Position numbers and translations under genes: made by a program
The notes under the pieces: model-generated
What the model was told of the DNA's origin: nothing
Seen by the model: only the letters and a program-made list of their open reading frames with translations
Database searches by the model: none
NCBI GenBank assembly: GCA_002633005.1
Contig: NMRA01000051.1
Span: 973,177-1,037,176, forward strand
Reading direction: 5' to 3'
From: Phoronis australis
Lineage: Eukaryota; Phoronida; Phoronidae
DNA length: 64,000 nt
Shown: piece by piece, positions 1-10,663 of the stretch
Layout: each line of letters starts with the position of its first letter
Position numbering within the stretch: position 1 is the first letter of the stretch

Positions 1-76
1 TCCTGGTGGTTAACTGGGTTATCTGAGAAAAAAATTATGTTTGGTTAGCTGCTAGTTGGCTTCCTGTGATAATGCT

Positions 77-165
77 GTGATGTTATAGTTGTGATGTCAT
101 GGAGTTTTGATGTCATGGTTATGATGTCATAGAATCTTGATGTCATAGAGTCATGATATCATGAA
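77..165 (+). repeat. Short tandem array of TGATGTCAT
   Basis: Five near-copies of (T)TGATGTCATRG at about 16-17-bp spacing. The core TGATGTCA is one base from the CRE/ATF site TGACGTCA. Confidence 0.7.
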
Positions 166-280
166 GCTGTCTTGCTTTGTCTTGTTTTTTGCTGCTGCAG
201 CACTCACTGGACTGGCAGCACTGTCCATTGTATTGACTGTTATGTTGTATTGTTTTCTATTGTGTTTCTATTACCTTTAG

Positions 281-349
281 GAAGTGGATACCAAAAGCAC
301 ATCGAATAATGAGAATGATGCAGACAACATAAATGAACAATACCTAAAG
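281..349 (+). CDS. Candidate short upstream exon (23 codons), possibly of the PLC epsilon gene
   Basis: A polypyrimidine stretch and TTACCTTTAG acceptor precede an open 69-base stretch that ends at a good donor, AAG|gtaagact. It is phase 0 at both ends and translates to an acidic, Asn-rich peptide beginning EVDTKSTSNNEND. Its phase is compatible with the phase-0 start of the exon at 25082. The peptide has no recognisable domain and is not FERM F1, so other exons may lie between. Membership in the PLC gene is an inference from strand and phase only. Confidence 0.4.
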
Positions 350-1070
350 GTAAGACTGTTGGGATACATATGTAGAGACCCTGGTTTTCTGTTTTCAGAG
401 CAATCCGTTTTAGCAAACTTAAAATTAATTTTTTTCCTTAAATGATCGGTTTTACTGTTTAAAAGTGATAGACAACTTAAAAATGATTTGGGAATTGTTT
501 TACTTTTCTGCAGAATTATGCCACTGCTACATTTTATAGATAACTTGCTGCTTTCCATGTTAATTGTTTCTCAAAGCCGGAAAATGAACAACGCCACCTT
601 CAGGAAGAATGGACAATCTGAACATTTCTGCTGCAAAACAATTTTTTACCAATTTGTGGCCAGAATGTTCGAATTTTATGGATTTTATTCTTAATTCTTA
701 ATAAAAAAAACAAAAACTTTTAAAATTATGGTGTTTACAACTGAAATATGGAAATTTTGTGCGTAATCACAAATTCTGTGAAAGAAGTCAGATTCCGCAA
801 ATTCCGTCCGTTTCTGTTATTACAGGAAACCATTGTCTTTACATATGTTATGAATAGAGAAATATGAAACACTTTAAACATATCGAAACAATATAAATTA
901 AAGTAAAACAAAACAAATATTGTCTAATATGTCAGTCTAATGTTTTATCCACTTTGTGTCGAGGTACCTCAATGCAAGCACAATGTCCCTCGCAGCATGA
1001 AATTGTTTTTAATCTACCTTAGTATTCTGACTTTTCTGGGCTGTTGACCTTAAGTTACTTAAGGGTATGT

Positions 1071-1510
1071 TTGACCCTCGAAAATGTCCAAATTTGGCAA
1101 ATTTCAAACCTTCTTTATCTCGGAAATGACTGATTGTATTAATATGAAATCGTTGAAAAATATATATTTTGTGATTTCTATGAATAAACTCAAAAGTTGC
1201 ATCAACGGAAACGAAGGGACGATTTAGAAAGTTGTAACGAGCATTGTTTTTGAAATTTAATCTTGAACAATTACATCAAGCCAAATTTGGTCATGTTTTT
1301 TATACCTTTGCATGGGATGTACCTGTTTCTTTTTAGCTATATTTTTCTAAAAAGACATGGTCATGTGACTCAATCAATAACATATTGGTATGAATTCAAT
1401 TATCAAATTTTACATGTTTCTTACTTTCAAGAAAATGCATACCTGTTTGCCGAGTTAAAATCTGTAGTTTTCTCGATAGATATTTGTCTAAATGCCCAGA
1501 CTAGTCGATA
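1071..1510 (+). repeat. Degenerate interspersed repeat copy A
   Basis: Diverged match to 2444-2905 in the same orientation. Shared blocks are AAAATGTCCAA, ATATCTCAGAA/TTATCTCGGAA, ATCTTGAAC, GGTCATGTT, ATGGTCA(T/C)(A/G)TGACT and CCGAGTTAAA. Confidence 0.6.
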
Positions 1511-2443
1511 AGTTTCTACTATCCTTAAACTAGTTGTTTGGTGTTCAGAATGTGTTTAGATGCAGAGACTGGCGTTTCCATGTAAGAGCCAATTACTGAA
1601 CTAATTTTCAGCACAATTTTTGGATGTTAGCTTTTTCACAGTGTGAATATTTGGCCACTGCTGATGTTTGTGTCACATATTTTGTATAACACGGATCTCT
1701 CCCAAGGTCAAAGTTTATTGAGCTTAAATATGCATAATCTCAATAAATTTTGAATATGCAAATGAAGAACTTGTTTACAAACAACCCCAGACCCTCCAGT
1801 GTGTCGAAAACCATCCAAGAACCAGTTACCATATCTCACAAAAGAGTCGTTTTGTAAGACTATTTTTATGTAAACGAGTATGGTTAATATTTCATCAGGG
1901 GGACAAACAACTGAGGCCACCGAAAACTGACTCGAGGTCTAGCTAATAAGCTAACACTCCTCACAATGACCACAACGAAAGCATTCGTTCTGTAATTTCA
2001 TTTTGCCGTCACTTTGTTCAATATTTGACATCATGCCATTTTGCTTCTAGTTGTGCATTTCTTAGGACGACAAAGGACTCCCTGGGAAACCCCCACAGCA
2101 TGAAACAAGGCACAGTTTTTATTATTTGTTTATTTCACTATAAAATAACAGTTACTTTATTAATAATGGGAATTACTAGCCTAAGGGTTTTTTATAGGTT
2201 CACACTTATTTTTAAGTGTATCGGTTGTAGTTAAGGATACACACAGTTCTCCAGGGAGTTACTTGGCGCTTGCTACAAACTTAAATATACAGGGTTTTAA
2301 TGAGACATAGCATCTTTAAGTCCTTGTTTTCAAAAGGAGCTATGTATTACCCAAAGTCACAGGAAAACCACCCAAGATTGTTCATTGACACCTAACACAA
2401 TAGATCTGGAACTAAGCTTGGCTCTTGTTTATTTTGAGCCACC

Positions 2444-2905
2444 CTAGAAAAATGTCCAATTTTGGACCAATTCAGGACATCATATCTCAGAAGTGGCTGT
2501 CTGGATTCACATGAAATTTTAAGATACTATGGTTTGTGCACTGCTCTACAAAACTGTGTTACATATGTATGACTCGTATGGTTTTTATGAAAAAATAAAG
2601 TTGCATAAATTGAAAGCAAAACAATTATTTAGAAAACTATAATAATTTTTCTGAGATTTTATCTTGAACGTTTAATGTGAAATTGGGTCATGTTATCGAT
2701 CCTGTTGTTTTGCTATGTCAGAATATACCTAATTCTTTTCGCTACATTTTCCTATAAAACTATGGTCACATGACTTTCATTAATGGCAAATTGGTCAATA
2801 GTGTCAAAAATTATATTCTACGGGATTTCTACTCACAGAAAATGTATACTTTTACCGAGTTAAATTCTAGATTCTTGTACACATTTGGCTAAATGTACAG
2901 ACATG
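2444..2905 (+). repeat. Degenerate interspersed repeat copy B
   Basis: Relative of 1071-1510. A shorter related stretch (CATAGTCATGTGACACAATT ... CCGAGTTAAACTCTA) lies at 53825-53965, and more diverged pieces near 62.75-62.95 kb. Confidence 0.6.
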
Positions 2906-4270
2906 TCTATACTGTACTACATGGCCTTAATGTGACATTTCCTCCTAATTAAAAATGGTTGACAGGTAATTTGTTACAACTGAACTGTCGCTTTACATAA
3001 GATTGAGATTGCAAGTGTCATCTTTCTGCTATAATTTTGTTCATGTGCCATATTCTCAATCTGCTAGTCTCACTAACTTAAAAAAATTAGAAATGCTTGT
3101 CCAATGAAATTAGTGCCTGATACTATTTCGAAAGCAATTGCATATTTCATTTTTTTTTCATCAAGGTGCCTTGTCTCTAGACTTCAAAAGTCATATATCA
3201 TCGATTAATCTGATTGTGAACATATCCTGTCGTATGTTGCTCAGGGTGCTTTAAAAAGGATCTGCTCGCTTGACACTATGGCAGCATGTTATAGACATGA
3301 CTTGAAAGAAGGCATACTGAGTTGTCATCACTTAGTGCCTTATGTCATTGATGCTTTTCTGTAAGATATGCAACCTAAGGTTACCTGAATGACAATTCAG
3401 TCATTGCTTAACAGTGATTAATTGTTTACCAGGTAACGTGTAGATAAGATGGCATGACGACTAATAATTAAATGGGGCACTAACCTATGTACATAATGTT
3501 TAGGGTCAGACTTTCTATTCAGGATGAGCCGTCTATGTAAACGGTGTCTCCTCAAGATACACCTGTTAGATAGTTGAGGCACCTGGTTACAAGCGAACTC
3601 ACAAAATGGGTGGCTAGGGACAGGCTCCAGGTTACAGCTTGTGGATTGCTGTGTGTGCTTTTTTACTTTGTCTCCAATTGATTACAGATATATCACAGTA
3701 GATGGAGGTAGGTTTAAATCACTAGTTCATTCTGTGATCTGAGGGGGTATTCTAATGTATTCACTCTGAGATGTACATTGAGTAATCTGACCTAACTCTA
3801 AGACTAGTCAGTAGGTTCTGTGATTAAAGTAACTGCTAGTTCAGATAATGTTTTTTCTGTAGATGAAAGGTAATCATCCTCAGCTTTCGTATTGGTCATA
3901 TATTATAATTGTGGTCAACTTAGTCGGTCAGTCCATAATCCGCGTCCAGCTCTAGTGCATCTCCAAAACCCCTGGGTGAATGTTTGTGAAACTTTATTGA
4001 CATGATGTCAACAGTATCCAAATATTCGGACATATTTGACTGCATTCTTGGAGAATCGATTTTGAATTATTTGGATATTTAGATTTCCCTCGACTGCCTA
4101 CCAACATGTGTCACTTCAAGGCTTTTAAATCCCGTTCATTGTCCTAAGTTTGCTGCAAATTATATTGAAGTTAAATTGATTGTTCCAAAAAATTGTTTTA
4201 ATAATTCAGAAAACATGATCTATCTTTAACAAGTTAGTCATTCTCTGTTTTGAAATTGAAGTTTTAGAGT

Positions 4271-4475
4271 ACCGTATTCACCTTAATAAGCGCTCATGAC
4301 CCTATTAGCGCCTCCTCGCATTTTCAGACTTTACTAAAATAAACGCCTAGCCCATGAACTTGTACAGGTGAAAAATGCCTTTCCTACACGACTCTAAAAT
4401 TCTACAGTCACGTCTTCAACTTACCAATAAGATCTGACAGTCCTGAAAAATTCACTGTGCATGGAATTTGATAAT
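4271..4475 (+). repeat. Interspersed repeat copy (ACCGTATT...AATAAGCGC family)
   Basis: Same order of blocks as 8905-9112: AATAAGCGC, TTTTCAGACTT, CTAAAATAA, CCATGAACTTGTACA, GAAAAATGCCTT, GGCAGTCCTGAAAAAT-like and TGGAATTT. Confidence 0.7.
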
Positions 4476-6573
4476 TATACTTTTATTGTAGTCATCCGTT
4501 TGTTATGCTCAGTCAAAAAGCACGGCAAGCAATCAGTTAATTTCAAATTAACTTATACCTTGATAATATTCATTTCTTAAATGAAAACTTCATGAAATTA
4601 AATGGGTTACTCTTCTTTGTTAATACTTATAAATTTTATGAAGCCAAAATAAACCCTGAGTTTGAAATATGCAAACATGTATATCTAATTGAGGCCATGT
4701 GCTGTGGAGGAAAGTCACAGGCCATATTTCATTGTTGGTTTACTGTGTATGTAAACATATGTCTTCTCTGTCTCTTCTATCCATCAACAAGTCTGTGAAC
4801 TTGTGTAATTACCAGCACCTACGCAGCCCCCTCTTTGGCCAACTGACGTGACCACGTTTCTTGGAATTGCCTCAATATTTGTGATGTCAACATTATGTAG
4901 CAAGATTTTGCATTCCAACATTTCCGGCTAAACGGATGTTATTAGAAAATTGTAGCTTTTGATGGATGATGAAGGGTTCTGAAGTCCTGCAAATTGCCTG
5001 TTAAATTGAAAATCGTTGTCTTTTCTTGCATTTTGTTTGAGAGCTGTGCCTAGTTGGAGTTGGTCAGGCCAGATGCATCAGGCTGGTGTGTAATTGTGTA
5101 CATTCCTCATGAGTAAATTAGTCCTGGAATGAGTTTTATGACCTGATGGCATCCTCTGTTAATGCATTGCTGTTTCCTGGAGAAACATGTTGCAAGATTT
5201 CTATGCACAAATATTAGTGTTTTATTTGCCTGATAATTGGTAACCAGATCACAACATTGGTTGCTGGTGGTGGCACTTTGCAAAGCCTCATTTTATCTCA
5301 CTTCAGTATTTAAATTTGATATCCAGTGGATTTTCAGTGTCCTCAACTCCACCGTTGGTGAAAGAGCCGTGGTGCATTCAAACCCAGAACACTTCAGTTA
5401 TCGTAGTGTCAGGGGTAACAGGAATCAAACTGTGAGAAAAACCACCTAGTGGTTTTATATAATTTGAACTGGCTGTTTTCTTGTTGTATTTTTCAACATC
5501 CACCGACCTGGACAATATTTGCACCGAGTGACACCCTCGACTGTTGTTTCCTAAGTGACTGATAGTCTGAAGCAGATCTGACTAGTTGTGACCACAGTCA
5601 AACTGGGACACATTTTAATGTACCATTGATGGCTTATTGATTTGGTGGATGACCTTTGACTATAACTTTCAACTGTGTGGTTACATTTTTCTGCTGTTTC
5701 TGTTTTAGAATTTTATGTCCATAGCAACAGGAGAAATGGAAATTTATTTAGTTGATAATACAGAAATACTCCAGCATGGGTGCCGACTTTAATGTCAGTG
5801 GTTTGTCTAATTGTCTAATTGTTAATTGCTGTTGTCTAGACCACTAGGGGGCCTTTGTTTTTCTTAATTGTCGCCACCATTTGCAATTGGAGCCAGCCAT
5901 TCAGCTTCTGTAGCCTTTGCTTCCTGGAATGCATCCTACATTATTCAGCAGGCTGTAAATCACCAATTGGGTCTGTGTGGGCAATTGACTCAGTTGGCAG
6001 TGGAGTTTATCTGTTTGGGTATTCTTGAATTCTTTGTTATCTTCTGCCTCACATTTGATTGAGTGGTACTGGTTTGGTGGTTTGTTGTCAGAGTTTTTCT
6101 TGTTGGGTCATATCTCTTCTTCGGTGGTTGGGTTTCCTCAGCTGTTCTTATGACATGTGTTTTGGTTGTGTTAAGACTACCAACTTGTAAATAGAATTTG
6201 TAATGTGACATCTCCTGGTTGGTTTTTAATTAATACTGTTTGTTTTGATTGGTGCAAATTTAAATTAGCCACCAGTTGTTGAAAGGGTTGTTATTGGCTT
6301 CAGGGAGCTGGTATGTGGTAGGCGTTATGGTAATGGATTCTTATTTTGACATTTTAGTACATTTCAGTTTTATTATTTTCTGATTTTCACCAGGAAACAG
6401 TATTTTGCCTGTGTGTTACACAGACCTCCATGTGTTTTCAGTAATGCGCTTGTTGTGATTCAGTTTTTGCCTCCAGGACTAACGGGATTATTTTAGCTGT
6501 CAGTTAAAGATTGTTGCCCTAGGCTGGTTGGTTCACCATGTGTTTGAGTGTATGCGTGGAATTGTAAACGGGA

Positions 6574-6873
6574 ATGATTTCCCAGACATCCAGAGAGAAG
6601 CATTCAGAGCAGTTGGGGCGCAGGATACTTAGTCTCCGATTGGAATTGTGCAAGTTGGAACAGCGGATCAGGGCAATGCTTGTAAAGACTCACAGCCGTG
6701 GAAAATCCGTTCTGCAACGGAACTTGAGCTTTGAGACTCCTGACAAAATCTGGTGGCGCGTGACGATTCGCGTGCATCAGAAAGTCATCTTGGAACAATT
6801 TCCTTATTTTGGATTAATCGAAAAGTGCAATTTGAAACTCGGATACTTAAAGGATACTATTTGTAGATTTGGG
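6574..6873 (+). CDS. Candidate 5' coding exon (100 codons, own ATG, strong donor)
   Basis: ATG at 6574, with an in-frame TAA just upstream, opens exactly 100 codons up to a strong donor, GGG|gtaagtg, leaving phase 0. The stretch is more GC-rich than its surroundings. The peptide has a charged helix (LRLELCKLEQRIRAML) and then a beta-rich part (WWRVTIRVHQKVIL). No family was recognised. It could be an alternative first exon of the PLC epsilon gene, since its phase fits the exon at 25082. It could equally be a chance ORF or a repeat remnant; the minus strand is also partly open here. Confidence 0.3.
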
Positions 6874-8904
6874 GTAAGTGTATTTTTGACACTTCATTTT
6901 CCAAGTGGTTTGTAGATTGACAAGGCAGATGCTGTTAAGCACAATTATTCTATGTTGTTGTGTGTTTTGGTGCAGTCAGATGTCATCTTTTTCAATTTTA
7001 ACAATCTATGTGGGATTGAAGTGCCTCCACCCATGTATGGGTTTTGTTTCTAAAAGAACTTTGAGCCAGTTGCCTATTTTTTCGGCAGATGCAGGCCTGG
7101 TGGCAATGGTTGCTTTTGACAGAATTAACAACTAGCAACCATCTTTATGAAAAGATGAATTGTGAGCCAGCGGTTCGAGAGCAACGGTCTCATTGTTTAG
7201 TGTGTGTATTTTCCCAGAAGCGAATAATACTGGTAAAAAACTGGCAGGATGAAAAGAGGATGATGATATTCAGTCCAACATGACATTCCACCTCCTGTTA
7301 GTAATAATTAATATTAACCACTTCAATTTAACTTATCACAGATGACAGACATTGGACAAGCTTCACAAATATGCATCCTGTAGATAACAGGGCTTACCAC
7401 CTGGTAGGCCAGAAATATTTAGGAAATTGTCAATTTCCACTGTAATTGAATAAGGCATATATATATATTAGGCTGGTTTTGCTGTAACATCGTTTGTAGA
7501 TTTGTTAAGCATATCTTCTAGAAGTTATTGGAACTCAAAGACTTCCTCAGTAGTCAATTAGAGTTTGGTCAATGAAACGATGCAGTGGAATTTTGTCAAA
7601 TTTCCAAAGTAACTATTAGGTGATTGACAAAACTGGCTAGTTTGCAGTGTTTTTTAGATTTTCCGTAATAATCACATCCTCACAAAATGATGGGACTCAC
7701 AGACGTAGTAGATAAGAATCTTGTCAATGAAACTTTTATGGAGGAAAGTTAATGTTAAAACTAGATTAGATTTTCTGAGTTATCTTTACTCCTAGGGGTA
7801 ATCACGTTATTGCAACCGTATTGAAAATTATTGTTTAATGTTTGGATTATCGGAATTGTTTGCCTGAACACAGAAATACTTTTAGTGAGATGAGATTCTC
7901 TATGTTTAAGTGTTTTTCCAGTTATGTGAAGCTTGGGGCATATCTTAACTTTTATACCAGTACTGGTCAAATGACCCAACCTAACATAAAGTTCATTTTC
8001 ACAGTCATCACAAACTTTTATTTCAATGTTTTGTTAAATCTAATGATATTTAACTGATATGTAGGCCACATAAGCCAATTTTTGCTATTTAACAGACAGA
8101 CCCAACTATGATCTCGTGGATATTTTGCCACGGCTTGATGGCCAAATAATCAGATATTTGCAGTTCACCTTACAAACTTTCAACGATCTTAATATTTAAT
8201 TATTAATATTATGTGCCAATTTTTTTGACAAATAATTAGATTTTTGCTATTTAACTGACAAAGACATCAGCTCTTAATTGTTGATCCAGACAGGGGTGAG
8301 GTAACATGGGCAGCGCACCATAGAGGGCTGGGGAACTATCATCACGGGTGAGGTAAATGTCATGGAATTTTTTTGTGATTGGACACAAAATTTAGCTAGG
8401 GGATTAAAAAATGTTTGAATGAGCATAGATTTGGCTAGGCAGGGATATACTTAACCACTCGCCCAGTTGCCAATGCGAGTAAAAATGATGCTGGACGAGT
8501 AGAAGTTGACTTGCCGGTCGCCCAGGTAGCGAGCGAATTTTCAGAGCGCAAAAACACTATATCGTTTCCCAGATGAACATGAATAAATTTTCTCCTCCTT
8601 GTGCTGTTTTTCTCCTGAATTTAAGGCTCAGTTTAGTCAGCGTGTCGATGCTCCGGCTGTAAAAAACATCAAGGCAGTGCGATCCTACCAATTCAGTAGA
8701 TGGCACCCGTTATGCGATTTGTCTAGACAAAAGAACACAGTGTGTGGTCGTGCACAAAGGAATTTGTGGACTAGTCCGAAACGACGAAAAGGTGGGAAAG
8801 GCGGAAGACCAGTCCATGTGCTCACAGCAAGTGAAATATCATATTGCTTGGAACTGATTTCTTATTCTAATGTATAATGCAAAGTCGTTTTAGCCAAAAT
8901 TTTT
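6874..8904. other. Non-coding stretch
   Basis: AT-rich, with a short (AT)n run near 7460. From about 8445 it becomes GC-richer and repeat-like (ACTCGCCCAG..., CTTGCCGGTCGCCCAGG). No supported exon. Confidence 0.5.
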
Positions 8905-9112
8905 TGTTCTAATAAGCGCCCATGCCGATATAAGCGACCCCCTGCACTCGTTTTCAGACTTCGCTAAAATAAGAGTCCAGTCCATGAACGTGTACATATG
9001 CGAAAAATGCCTTACCTACAGTTCTAAAATACTACTAAACAGTAAATTGTCTTCAATTTATCAATAATATCTGGCAGTCCTGAAAAATCATTGTGCGTGG
9101 AATTTCTAGACC
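8905..9112 (+). repeat. Second copy of the 4.27-kb repeat
   Basis: Same orientation as the copy at 4271-4475; shares TTCTAATAAGCGCCCATG-like start, TTTTCAGACTTCGCTAAAAT, TGAACGTGTACAT and CAGTCCTGAAAAATCA. Preceded by a GC-rich segment (8599-8870) that is open on the + strand, probably also repeat-derived; no family recognised. Confidence 0.7.
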
Positions 9113-9785
9113 ACGAGCCTTGCCGCTATGGCGGTATTTAACCGTGGCTCCACACTTCAAAAATAACGCAAAAGTTCTGCTGATCTTGCGAGGAACGTGT
9201 CCTACTATGGCCAGGTCTTTCAGAACAGACGCAGCGTACTTGTGAACCGGATTGCATTGTATCTTTCCTGTTCAGCTCATCTCCCTCAATAGAAATGCAG
9301 ATTACTTTTTGTACACGTAAAAACCGCAATCGAAACTTGACCAGTCTTAATGAGCACGTGGCCAAGAATCGCGCGCTGTGGCCAACTTATATGTTAGTAT
9401 GTGGGTCTGCTACTGACTCTGGCAAATGAAATCTGATGACACGCACCCGCTTGCTCACTCGGCGCACTCCTGCAGACTGACTTCAAAACAAACGTCACGT
9501 GACAACAACATTTTCGCTTGTTGCGGGGTGCAATCTAGCCCAGATTTGGACTGCGGTTTATCCCGACTCTACAGGAACTTAAAAATCTTAAGTACGCTAT
9601 CTGGAAAACTTAAAGGAGAATGCCACCCGATTTAATTAGTCTTTTTTACCGTCTTTATTGGTCTATATCCACATCACCTCGTTTACGGTAGATCTCACCT
9701 CGCCGAGAGATGTCGCGTTAACCTGTGAGGAAGGTGAGAAACGACTCAGCGACGTCAGTGGTTCTTCTGCAGAGTGAGTGCCGCT

Positions 9786-10081
9786 ATGAAGTGGTGTATT
9801 GTTCCCGCTTGTGTGAACTATGAAGCTACGAGGAAAGCTGGTATATCGTTTTTTTTTTTCGATTTCTTCGAGAGCACACAATGCTTCGGAAGTGGTTCGC
9901 GGTAGTGAAGAATAAAAAGTATGCCCTAATACCAATTAAGTATGAGGCCGTGAAACTTTTCTGTGTCTGTGGCAGGCATTTCGTCTACATGGATTTCACG
10001 GACGATCGAATGCCGGCTTACCAAACAGCTCATGCCGGGGCAGAAAAGGAAACTGATTATGAAGTCAGATGTTGTGCCTAG
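9786..10081 (+). pseudogene. THAP zinc-finger domain remnant
   Basis: From ATG 9786 the frame reads MKWCIVPACVNYEATRKAGI and enters an 11-T run at about 9849-9859. In another frame after the run come RFLREHTMLRKWFAVVKN and FCVCGRHFVYMDF. Together these give the THAP pattern C-x4-C, GISF..FP-like, KW, and C-x2-H-F. The frame change lies at the homopolymer, so it is a mutation or a sequencing slip. The frame stops at 10081. It is probably the DNA-binding part of a transposase. Confidence 0.65.
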
Positions 10082-10240
10082 TGTGTTTGGGTTCTGTAGG
10101 CAGGAGACAAAACAACGCGGATCAGTTGTTGCTCAGTTTTTGATTATGGAGAATTGTAGCTGGCCATGGAAACATAAACAATTACAATTAATTCAAGGCG
10201 TGAGAACATATCGTTTTATATAACCTGTTTGAAGACTTAC

Positions 10241-10663
10241 TCGTTCGTCAGGCTTCTGTTTGGACCTCTGGGTGTATGATGTTTTCGCCAGTTCTTTTTC
10301 CCAAAAACGTCGTAAGCAGGATAATCTGTTTAGATGCGGTGCAAAATCAGGATGGTCCGTGAGACACATCTACGCTTCTCCTAGAAGGCGTTTCACTTGC
10401 AGAATTTCGTGGCAGCAAACGCAAGCGTCAGTTGTTTCCATTATGGTGTAGTTAGCACACTGACACCGTGACAAATCATTCAAATGATTTTCGGAACTAT
10501 CCATATGTTCCATTGTCTGTGCACGTTCACGGCGCCTCTCTTGTATTTCTTGATCAGTGAATTCCGGTTCGAACTGATAGCTTATGAAACCTAACGATCG
10601 ACTTGTGAAGCCTTCGTCGGATGAGCACTTGTCTACGTCAGGATTGTGAGTGGCCACGGCTGA
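10241..10663 (-). pseudogene. P2X7 'ballast'-like zinc-binding domain, one nonsense codon
   Basis: The minus frame contains LGFISYQFEPEFTDQEIQE, then RCQCANYTIMETTDACVCCH, the C-x-C-x2-Y/C-x-M-x-T-x4-C-x-C-C-x-E pattern of the P2X7 C-terminal domain and its many invertebrate transposon-linked relatives. A TAG (10370-10372) follows. The same frame then continues with CLTDHPDFAPHLN and a helical stretch to a donor-like CGA|gtaagt at 10241/10240. An acceptor-like CCGTCAG lies at the 5' side, and the earlier part was not found. The later family motifs were not recognised downstream. Confidence 0.6.

Larger units (their letters stand above)
350..6573. other. Non-coding stretch with degenerate repeats
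   Basis: AT-rich, probably intronic. Apart from the repeat copies listed at 1071, 2444 and 4271, I see no exon. A single CCACTAGGGGGCC motif (CTCF-like) lies at 5840-5852. Confidence 0.5.

Noticed and set aside
9881-10223. Second plus-strand ORF (9963-10223) as a separate gene
   Set aside because: It overlaps the THAP remnant in another frame; only the frame of 9881 continues the THAP pattern.
10260-10451. Plus-strand ORF of 63 codons in the transposon
   Set aside because: Shadow of the minus-strand ballast-like frame, which carries the recognisable motif.
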